64,000 nt of DNA from Myxococcales bacterium (GTDB taxonomy: Bacteria; Myxococcota; Myxococcia; Myxococcales; Myxococcaceae). The stretch is from NCBI GenBank assembly GCA_030681895.1, contig JAUXRI010000012.1, forward strand, positions 1 to 64,000. Reading direction: 5' to 3'. The notes under the pieces were generated by a model. It was not told the origin of the DNA. It saw only the letters and a program-made list of their open reading frames with translations, and did not search any database. The translations under genes were made by a program, and so were the position numbers. This document shows, one piece after another, positions 36,339 to 47,100 of the stretch; the stretch's first letter is position 1, and each line of letters begins with the position of its first letter.

Positions 36339-37094
36339 TCAGGCGGATGAGGGCAGGGCGCTCGCGCTCGCCGCCCGCTCCGACCAGAGCCGTCGCCACA
36401 GCATCACGTGCCCGGCCATCGCCAGCAGCACCATCACGGTCGGCAGGGTCGTGAACGGCAGGTACGCGATGAACGTGTTGAGCGCAGGGCCATCACCGAA
36501 CGCGGAGAACACTGGCGTCGACGCCACCGCGATGGCGACGATGGTCACGAGCAGCCCCGTACCGAGCGCGTTCCACACCACCACCAGCCTTCGCCCGCCG
36601 ACGCCGAGCGCGAGCAACACCGCGACCACGATCGCCGACGCGCCCGTGACGATGTCGAAGTTCCACCCGGTGAACGTCATCTGTGCGGGCATCACGCCCT
36701 CGACTGCGGCCTGATGCATGAGGAGCTCGAGCGGCAGACGAAATGCCTGAAAGCCGACCAACGCGGCGAGCGGCAAGCCATGCGTCAGCGTCGCGCCGAC
36801 CGACGAGCGGGCCAGCGCCTGGCCGCACAGCGCGACGCCCAGCAGCAGGAAGACGAGGGGCGGGGGCATCGCGTCGAACCGCGCCAGCACTCCCGCGCGC
36901 GCGAGCCAGGCCACGGCGAGCTGCCACGCGAGCGCCGCGCCGAGGAACAGCACCGTGCGCCGCAACGCCAGCCCCGGCTCGACGCCGAGCCTCGCTGCCG
37001 CCACCCGGTGCCCCAGCGCCACCAGCGTGACGAGGCCAACCGCCAGCACTGGAAAGCCCCACAGCACCCCTGTCGACGCCGGTGATGGAGTCAT
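36339..37094 (-). CDS. Multi-spanning membrane protein (251 aa)
   Basis: Chosen start is the ATG at 37094, preceded by GAGG nine bases upstream; an ATG 20 codons further upstream would overlap the regulator's promoter region. Seven hydrophobic helices fill the protein (for example VLAVGLVTLVALGHRV, PLVFLLLGVALCGQALA, PTVMVLLAMAGHVMLW). A polar loop has LPLELLMHQAAVEGVMP and QMTFTGWNFDIVTG. No known family. It is divergent from an HxlR-type regulator with 58 bases between starts, which suggests regulation by it. Confidence 0.75.
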   Translation of the reverse strand: MTPSPASTGVLWGFPVLAVGLVTLVALGHRVAAARLGVEPGLALRRTVLFLGAALAWQLAVAWLARAGVLARFDAMPPPLVFLLLGVALCGQALARSSVGATLTHGLPLAALVGFQAFRLPLELLMHQAAVEGVMPAQMTFTGWNFDIVTGASAIVVAVLLALGVGGRRLVVVWNALGTGLLVTIVAIAVASTPVFSAFGDGPALNTFIAYLPFTTLPTVMVLLAMAGHVMLWRRLWSERAASASALPSSA

Positions 37095-37123
37095 GACGTT
37101 CGTCCTCGTTGGTTGAGAATGAA

Positions 37124-37138
37124 ATAGCGCCATGCTAT
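37124..37138. promoter_or_regulatory. Inverted repeat ATAGC-GCCAT-GCTAT between divergent genes
   Basis: Five-base arms are perfect and the 15-bp element lies in the 58-base gap between the membrane-protein gene (start 37094) and the HxlR-type regulator (start 37153). It covers the alternative regulator start ATG at 37132, which argues for the later start. HxlR proteins bind such short dyads as dimers, so autoregulation and control of the membrane gene are plausible. Inferred from position only. Confidence 0.4.
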
Positions 37139-37152
37139 CTGAAAGTAAAGTC

Positions 37153-37830
37153 ATGGCCGAGAAACGACGCCGCTATCACCAGTTCTGTGGGCTCGCCCGC
37201 GCGCTCGACCTCGTCGGCGAGCGGTGGACGCTCTTGCTCGTTCGCGAATTTCTTCTCGGTCCCCGCCGCTACTCGGAGTTGCTCGAGGCGCTCCCCGGGC
37301 TCACCACCAACCTGCTCGCCGATCGCCTCAAGGCCATGGAGGACGAGGGCTTCATCGAACGAACCGACGCCGGCTATCAGCTCACCGCGGTCGGCGCGGC
37401 GCTCGAGCCCGTGGTGATGGAGCTCGCCCGCTTCGGAGGCCGGTACCTGGGCACCCCGAAGCGCACCGACCGCGTCGACCTCTCGTGGGGGCTGCTCTCG
37501 CTCAAGCGCCGCTACCGTGGGGGCGTCGACCTCACCCTCGCGCTCGACGTCGCGGGCACCTGGTACACGCTGGCGTTCGAGCCGACGTGGCTGCGGGTCT
37601 TCAAGTCGCGTCCCGACCGGAGCGCGGCGACCCTGCATCTGACGCTCGACCAGGCGCGCGCCCTCTTCTTCGGGGGCACCTCGCTCGCGGCCTCAGGCGC
37701 GTCGGTGGACGGAGACCGCGCCGCCGCCACGGCAGCGCTGGCGTCGCTCCTCCCCATGGCCTTCGCTCACCAGCCCGTGCCCGCCGACTCGCGTGCACGG
37801 TGGACGCAGCAAACCCCAACGAAGCGATGA
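37153..37830 (+). CDS. HxlR-type winged-helix regulator with SCP2-like C-terminal domain
   Basis: Residues 5-90 are an HxlR winged helix: FCGLARALDLVGERWTLLLV, then LLGPRRYSELLEALPGLTTN and RLKAMEDEGFIERTD. Typical HxlR proteins end there at 100-120 residues. Here residues 115-215 add a domain like sterol carrier protein 2 (VDLTLALDVAGTWYTLAFEP, ATLHLTLDQARALFFGG), which may bind a hydrophobic ligand and act as the sensor. A Cys at the start of the DNA-binding domain is conserved in this group. I chose the ATG at 37153; one at 37132 falls in a palindrome. The neighbouring divergent membrane protein is the likely target. Confidence 0.85.
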   Translation: MAEKRRRYHQFCGLARALDLVGERWTLLLVREFLLGPRRYSELLEALPGLTTNLLADRLKAMEDEGFIERTDAGYQLTAVGAALEPVVMELARFGGRYLGTPKRTDRVDLSWGLLSLKRRYRGGVDLTLALDVAGTWYTLAFEPTWLRVFKSRPDRSAATLHLTLDQARALFFGGTSLAASGASVDGDRAAATAALASLLPMAFAHQPVPADSRARWTQQTPTKR

Positions 37831-37864
37831 CCTCGCGCGCCGGGTGTGCGATGGCGCCCGCGAC

Positions 37865-39490
<1,626 letters not shown>

Positions 39491-39677
39491 GGCGCAGTCA
39501 CTTCGACCGGCCGCTCACTCGTTTTGAAGTGGCCAGCGGCGCGGCAGGTCGGGCATCTGCGCACCTGTAGCGGCGTGTGCGCAAACAACGCCCCTGACAC
39601 GGCGCAGTCCTCTTCCTACACTTGCCCCACGCCGTCGCTGATTCCGGGCCGCTTCCGTCAGCGCGTTTCGAGGTGCC

Positions 39678-41144
39678 GTGGTGATCCACCAGACCCGTGT
39701 TCTCTTCACGTCGCTCGTCGTGTGCGCGTCGAGCGCGTTCGCTCAGTTCGAGCTCGACCTCTCGGGCTCCTCTGAGAAGAAGCCTGAGGCGACGAAACCC
39801 GCCGACGCGAAGAAGCCCGCGAAGGCCGAGAAGGCACCGCCTGCCGCCGCCGCGAAGCCCGCCGCCGAGGTGGAGCTCGACCTCTCGTCCACCGCCGACG
39901 TGAAGGCGGTGCTGTTGCTCCCGCCCATCGTGCGCGTCACGCAGAGCCAGGGCGGGTTCAGCGGGTTCGACACCAAGAAGACGTTCGAGAAGTTCGACTA
40001 CGCCGCTCACAAGCGCTTCGTCGCGAGCCTGCAGAAGCCGCTCGGCGGCAAGGTGATTTCGCCCGAGGCCACCCAGACGCTCATCGTCAAAGAGGGCATC
40101 ACCATCGCCATGGTACGCACGAGCGCCGGGCTCTCGAAGCTCGCGAAGGCCGCGAACGCCGGCTTCATCGTGCAGCTCGAGTTCAGCAAGACCGCCGCGC
40201 TCGTCGCCACGGTGCACGACGCAGAGGGCACGCAGAAAGGCGAGCCGTACTCCGTGTCCAACGCCGGGAGCCTCACCCAGAAGAACGCCGACGAGCTCGC
40301 CGAGAGTCTCGGCAAGGGCCTCCTCGAGCTCTCGAAAGAGAAGCCCGCTGGAGCGGTGGCGGTCGTCGAAGCGCCGCTCCCTCCGCCCGAAGAAGACGTC
40401 GTCGACTCGCCGCCTGAGATCGTGAAGGAAGCTCCGAAGACGTGGACGCCAGACCCCGACAAGACGCGCGTCGTCGTCGCCGTCGGTGCGGGTGGTGTGC
40501 TTCGCGGGCTGACGGTCGGTGGTGAATCCGCCAGCCAGCTCGCCGAGCTGCGCAACAACGGCGTCGCGGGCGTCGGCGTGTACGCGCAGGTCCAGCCGTT
40601 GCAGTTCATTCCGGCCTTCGCAGGCAAGCGCTGGGCTGACTTCGAAATTGAAGTGAACTTCCGCCGCGCCTTCGTGCGGGCCACGGGCGTCGAGGGCTCG
40701 GCGCAAGGGACGAGCTGCTCGATGACCGACGACGATCTGCAGCTGCGCGGCACGTACCGCTTCAAGGTTGCAGACTCGACCTACGCGCCGTCGGTCGGCG
40801 TCGGCGGCGGCTGGAGCCAGGAGCGCACGCTGTTCGACGCCTGCACGTTGCCGCTCGTCTCGGCGACCTACCGCGGCATCGACGCGCAGCTCCGAGTCCG
40901 TCAGCCACTCTTCCGCAACCTGCTCGCCCTCGACCTCGCCGCCGGCCCCCGCTTCCTCCAGGGCGGCGCGGGCACGTCGACGAAGCTCTCACTCTCGGGT
41001 GAGGCGTGGCTCGAGCTCAAGCCAGTGTCCGTGCTCTTCGTCCGCGGTGGCGCGCGAGGCTCACGCCTCTCAGCCGAGCTGCCCGGCATCTCCATCACCG
41101 AAAACCGATTCTTCTTTGCGCTCGAGGCGGGGGCCTTCTTCTAA
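39678..41144 (+). CDS. Exported protein with C-terminal beta-barrel-like domain (488 aa)
   Basis: The start is a GTG at 39678, with a second GTG next to it. A signal peptide ends at SSAFA (about residue 23). An Ala/Lys/Pro linker (30-68) follows. Residues 70-215 are an alpha/beta periplasmic-like domain (VKAVLLLPPIVRVTQSQ, KLAKAANAGFIVQLEFSKTA). After another Pro-rich linker, residues about 255-488 alternate strands (RVVVAVGAGGVLRGLTV, VSVLFVRGGARGSRLSAEL) and end FFFALEAGAFF, as outer-membrane barrels do. The next gene starts 2 bases later, so it is translationally linked to the MopE-like giant protein and may export or anchor it; that is an inference. Confidence 0.75.
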   Translation: MVIHQTRVLFTSLVVCASSAFAQFELDLSGSSEKKPEATKPADAKKPAKAEKAPPAAAAKPAAEVELDLSSTADVKAVLLLPPIVRVTQSQGGFSGFDTKKTFEKFDYAAHKRFVASLQKPLGGKVISPEATQTLIVKEGITIAMVRTSAGLSKLAKAANAGFIVQLEFSKTAALVATVHDAEGTQKGEPYSVSNAGSLTQKNADELAESLGKGLLELSKEKPAGAVAVVEAPLPPPEEDVVDSPPEIVKEAPKTWTPDPDKTRVVVAVGAGGVLRGLTVGGESASQLAELRNNGVAGVGVYAQVQPLQFIPAFAGKRWADFEIEVNFRRAFVRATGVEGSAQGTSCSMTDDDLQLRGTYRFKVADSTYAPSVGVGGGWSQERTLFDACTLPLVSATYRGIDAQLRVRQPLFRNLLALDLAAGPRFLQGGAGTSTKLSLSGEAWLELKPVSVLFVRGGARGSRLSAELPGISITENRFFFALEAGAFF

Positions 41145-41146
41145 TC

Positions 41147-44100
41147 ATGCGACTCCTTCGACTGACCTGCTTCCTCTCCGCGCTCGTCCTGTTCACCGCT
41201 GCGCCCGCCCTCGCTCAGACGTGCTCCGCGCAGATCGGCGGCGTGCAGTGCAACGGCAACGACAACGAGAACGACTGTGACGGCGACGGCTGCCGCCGAG
41301 GCTTCGGCGACTGCAACGACTGCGACTCCACCATTCGTGGGCCTGCGTGCCCGGGTGGCGGGCCTCGCATGCCGCCGATCCCTGGAGGCGCAGGGCCGGA
41401 GATCTGCGACGGCAAGGACAACAACTGCAACGCGGGCGTCATCGACGAAGGCCCGACGGGAACGCCAGGCACCGTCGACGGCGGCATCGCCTGCACCATC
41501 GGAAGCAACCAGGGCGTCTGCCGGCCGGGCACCACCGCGTGTCTGGGCGTGATGGGCGTCGTCTGCCAACAGAACGTGATGTCGTCGATGGAGGTCTGCG
41601 ACGGTCGCGACAACGACTGCGACGGCGACACCGACGAGACCGGCGGCTCGGGCAGCCCGAAGCTGACGCAGAACTGTTACCCGACGCCCGTCGCCACCTT
41701 CGGCACGCCGAACGTCGGCGTCTGCCGCAACGGCCAGCAGGCGTGCAACTCGGCCGCGAACTCCGGAGTCGCGAGCTACACCGCGTGTGGAGTCTGCGGC
41801 GCCCTGGCCACCTGCATGACGCCCGTCACCGCAGCGAACCCGCCTGGCGGCAACGAGGCGACCTGCAACGGCGCTGACGACGACTGTGACGGCACCAACG
41901 ACGACGGCGTGCCCGGCGTCGGCGCGGCGTGCACCGTGGGGGGCCAGCAGGGGCGCTGCGCGCAGGGCACGCAGCAGTGCAGCGGCGGCGGAGGGCTCAC
42001 CTGCACGCAGGTGAACATGCCGCAGATGGAGACGTGCAACGGCATCGACGACGACTGCGATGGCTTCATCGACGAGGTGGGCGCGACCGACTTCCCGAAG
42101 CTGAAGCGCTCGTGTTTCCCCGGCCCCGGGACGGCAGGGCAGGGCATCTGTACGAATGGTGAGCAGGCGTGCAACGCGGCGGTCGGCAGCGGCGTGTCGT
42201 CGTTCACTGCGTGTGGCTCGTGCGGCGCGCTGGCGACGTGCTCCAGCCCCGTCACCGCAGTCGCCGAGGTCTGCGACACCCTCGACAATGACTGCGACAA
42301 CGTCGTCAACAACGGCAACCCCGGTGGTGGCGCGGCGTGCACCAACATGGCGGCCTTCGGCGTCTGCCGCGCAGGAACGCAGACGTGTCAGGCGAACGGG
42401 ACGATCGCGTGCAACTCGACCATCGCGCCCGGCTCGCAGACCGAGGTCTGTGACGGCCTCGACAACGACTGCGACAACGCGGTCGACGAGACGGCAGGCG
42501 TCGGCAGCCCGACCTTGAGCCGGGTCTGCTACGCCGGCCCGAACGGCACCTTCACGGGCACCTGCGGCGCCAACCCCAACGCGTGTAGCCCTCGCGGGGA
42601 GTGCCGCGGCGTGACGCAGGTGTGCCCAGGCGTTGGTGGCTTCCCCGCCTGTGGCGCCGCCACGTCGGGCGCCGACGGTGGCACCCAGCGCTTCAACGTG
42701 GCCGAGATCTGCAACGGCCGAGACGACGACTGCAACGGCGCCAATGACAACGGCGCGGCGGGCACTGGCGGCATGTGCAGCAACGACGCCGGCGTCGGCG
42801 CGTGCACCGGCGGCACCGTGCAGTGTGTGGCTGGCGCGCTGGTCTGTCAGGGCGCCGGCGGGACCGCGGAGATCTGTGACGGCATCGACAACGACTGCGA
42901 CGGCGACGTCGACGAGTCTGGCGCTCCCGGCAGCTTGAGGTTGTCGAGGCTCTGCTACGGCGGCCCCGCGGGCACCTTCACCGGCTCGTGCCAGACGATG
43001 CCTCCCGCGACCAACTGCGCGCCTCGCGGCATCTGCCGTGGCGTGCCCATCTTCTGTCAGGGCGCGGCGTTCCCCGCGTGCTCGATGGCGACGATGGCTC
43101 CCGACGGCGGCGTCCAGGTCTTCCCCGGCATCGAGGTCTGCAACACGCTCGACGACGACTGCGACGGCACGCTGAACGACGGCCTCTCGGGCATGGCGTG
43201 CGACACGGGCCTGCAGGGCGTCTGCCGGCCGGGGACGGAGCAGTGCACTCCGGCCGGCAATATCCTCTGTGTTCGCAACCGCGACGCTGGCCCCGAGCTC
43301 TGCAACACCCAGGACGACGACTGCAACGGCATTCCCGACGACAACGTCGCGCCGCGCATCTGCTTCGACGGCCCGGCTGGAACGTTCAACGGCCAGTGCG
43401 GCCTGTCCGACGGTGGCACCCAGGGCTCGGGCGCGCAGTGTCTGACGCGTGGCCTCTGCCGTTCGTCCACCCAGCAGTGCAATGGCGCGGGCAACTGGCT
43501 CGCGTGCGGTCTCGGCCTGCCCGGCAACCAGCAGCAGCTGCTGCCCACGGCTGAGATCTGCAACGGCCTCGACGAAGACTGCAACGGCTCGGCTGACAAC
43601 GGGCTCATCGTCGATGCCGACAACGACATGGTGCGCGCGTGCGGCACCTGCGGCGCCAACCCCGACGGCGGCTGTGACTGCGCCGACAACAACCCCAACG
43701 TGCGCCCCGGCCGCATCGAGCTCTGCAACGGGCTCGACGACAACTGCAACAGCGGCGTCGACGAGGCCTCGACGGGCGTCGGGAAGATCTCTCAGAACTG
43801 CTACTCCGGCCCCGCCAACACGGCAGGCCGCGGCGTCTGCGTGCAGGGCAGCCAGGAGTGCAACGCCACGCCTGACGGCGGCATGGCCACCTTCGGCGCC
43901 TGCATGGGCGAGCGCGTGCCCTCGATGGAGACGTGCAACATGTTGGACGACGACTGCGACGGCACCGTCGACGACGGCTTCGACGTCGACAACGACACCT
44001 TCCGCGTCTGCATGGCGTGCGGCTTGTCGATGAACTGCGACTGCGACGACACGAACCCCAACATCCGCCCGGGCGCGACGGAGCTCTGCGACAACGTCGA

Positions 44101-47100
44101 CCAGAACTGCAACGGCCGGCTCGACGACGTCACGCCGCGCGGCTGCTTCGCCGACCCGGCGGGCATGATTCCTCCGCCCACCACGTACACCGGCACCTGC
44201 CCTGGCCCGACCTGCGTGCCCAAGGGCGTCTGCCGCACCGGCACCCAGAGCTGCACCATGGCTGGCGACTGGGGCTCGTGCATGAACGTGACGCTGCCCC
44301 GCGCCGAGCAGTGTGACGGCACCGACGACGACTGTGATGGCACCGTCGACAACGGCACCTTCGACGTCGACATGGACCGGTACGTGTCGTGCGCGCTCTG
44401 CGGCAACCGCGTCGCGCCCGACGGCGGCATCGGCTGTGACTGCAACGACGCCAACGCGGCCATCAACCCTGCGGCGCCTGAGATCTGCGACGGCATCGAC
44501 AACAACTGCGACATGGTCGTCGATGGCACCGACACGGCCTGCTACTCGGGCCCGCCGCTCACCCGTTCGCAGGGCCTCTGCGTCGACGGTCTGCAGACGT
44601 GCACCAACGGAATGGGCAGCGGCGTCTGCCGCATGGAGCGCCTGCCCACTGCGCTCCCCGACGGCGGCTCTCCGGCCTTCCAGCCCGACGCCGGCGTCAA
44701 CGACCCTGAGTTCCGCTGCGATGGCATCGACGAAGACTGCGACGGCGTCGTCGATGACGGCTTCGACCAGGACGGCGATGGCGTGACGACCTGCCAGAAC
44801 GACTGCGACGACACCGACTCGTTCAACAAGCCGGGCGGCAAGGAGATCTGCGACTGCAAGGACAACAACTGCAACGCGACGGTGGACGACGCCGACGCGT
44901 GCCGCGGTGCCCCGTGCTTCGACTTCGACGGCGACGGGTTCACCAACTGTCAGGGCGACTGCAACGACGACCCGAACGGTGGCGGCCGTACGGTCGGCCC
45001 GACGAAGAGCGAGCGCGTGGGTGACGGCCTCGACAACGACTGCGACGGGCAGGTCGACGAGAACACCGACGAAGACGGCGACGGCTTCACCACCGGCGGA
45101 GCGATGGCGACGCGCGACTGCAACGACAAGCTCGGCGACGTCAACCCGGGCGCGGTCGAGCGCTGCGACGGCTTCGACAACAACTGCGACGGCGTCGTCG
45201 ACGAAGGCTTCGACCAGGACATGGACTTCGTGGCGGTCTGCGCTGGTGACTGCAACGACATGAACCCGGCCATCAACCCGACGCGCGCCGAGGTGTGCGG
45301 CAACGCCGCCGACGACAATTGTGACGGCCGCATCGACGAAGACACCGACAACGACGCCGACGGTGTCAGCACCTGCGCGGGTGACTGCAACGACTTCAAC
45401 GCCTCGGTGCACGGCGCCGCAGGGCCCATCTCAGCCGCGATGGAGGTCTGCGACGGCCAGGACAACAACTGCAACCGGCTCTTCGACGAGGGCTTCGACG
45501 TCGACAACGACGGCACGCCCGGCTGCTTCGGCGACTGCGACGACACCAACGTGAACATCGGGCCGCGCTCCTTCGAGGTGCCAGCCAACATGATCGACGA
45601 CGACTGCGACGGGCAGACCGACGAGGGCCAGGCCGACCGCGACATGGATGGCTTCTCGCCGACGTGTGGCGACTGCAACGACTTCGACTCGCGCATCAAC
45701 CCGCGCGCGATGGAGGTCTGCAACCGCGTCGACGACAACTGTGACGCCTACGTCGACTCGGCGCCCGGCCGCTTCAACCTCTGCTCGGTGTGCTTCGATG
45801 CCGATGGCGACGGGCAGACCAACTGCGACGGCGACTGCAACGACGCCGACCGCGCCATCTTCCGCGGCGCGCCCGAGGTCTGCGACCTGAAGGACAACGA
45901 CTGCGACATGCAGGTCGACATCGACCCGAGCACCGGCCGGCGCGTCTGCACCGGCATGGAGGACGCTGGCGTCGACGGCGGCGCCGATGCGGGCTCCGAC
46001 GGCGACGGTGGCACCATCGCGCCTGACGGTGGTGGCATGACGGGCGAAGACGACGCGGGCATCGTGGGCCCGATGACGCCGGGCGTGGTGACGACTGGCT
46101 GCGGCTGCGGTGCGACCGACGGCAGCGCGGTGCTCCTCGCCATGGGCGTGTTGACGGTCTTCGCGCGTCGGCGCCGCCAGCTCCGTCGGGCGGCTGTCAC
46201 GCGTGGGGGCGCCTTCTTCACGCTCGCGCTCGTCGCGCTCCTCACCACGGGCTGTCCGTCGTCGCTCACCACGCCGATGTTCGGCAGCGACGGCGGCTCG
46301 ACGGGTGGCGGCGCAGGTGGAGGTTCCGGTGATGGTGGCGCCGACGCCGACGCCGGTTTCGACGCCGGCTTCGTCGAGCCCGAGAACTGGCCGTGCCCGG
46401 GGCTCGCGCCGCAGACCCAGGTGCCGCGCAGCGTGCCCGGCACCACCAACCTCTTCGCCCTCTCGTCGCGCTTCGCGGTCGTCGAGAACGCAGCGGCGAA
46501 TGCGCTCGTCTACGGTGACGACTCGGCCGACCTCGCTGGCTTCGTGTTGCAGCGAGACATTCCCAGCTCGGTCGACCCGCTCAACCCGAGCAGCCTCGAG
46601 GTCGTCGCCAACGCCGAGGTCGACGCGCTCATTCAGCTCAGCGGCTCACCGCTCGTGCGCGACCGCCTGGAGCGCTCGAGCCGCATCTTTGTCAACGCCG
46701 ACCGCCCGCTGCGCGTGTTGCGCACGTTGTCGACGTCACAGCTGCTCACCTTCGGCACGCCCACCACGGCGTTCGCGGTGCGCAACCGCCTCCTCGGGGT
46801 TCTCGCGGGCAAGGACCCCGGCATGCTCGGCACGGTGCCGATGGGCCCTGCGACCGCGACCCAGGACGTCGAGCAGATCGTCAACCTCTTCTTCCGGTTT
46901 GGCAGCGGCAAGCTCTTCATCGGCGTCGTCGTCTCTCCGTCGACGAAGCTGCGTGAGAACCTCGCGCCGCTGAACGACTTCTCGAACGGCTCGCACCTGG
47001 CCGACGAGAGCGCCGCGCTCGCGACGCGCTGTGAGAAGCGCACCACGCCCGCGCTCAAAACCGACTTCCTCTTCGTCATCGACAACACCATCTCGATGGT

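Noticed and set aside
39491-39677. CACTTC...GAAGTG inverted repeat near 39499 as a terminator
   Set aside because: Six-base arms around a 21-base loop without a T-run; too weak to call.
41141-45412. A 1423-codon open frame antisense to the MopE-like gene
   Set aside because: Strong GC third-position bias and Asp/Cys/Gly codons on the plus strand leave the antisense frame open. Its protein is Val/Ala/Arg/His-rich without domains or a start signal.
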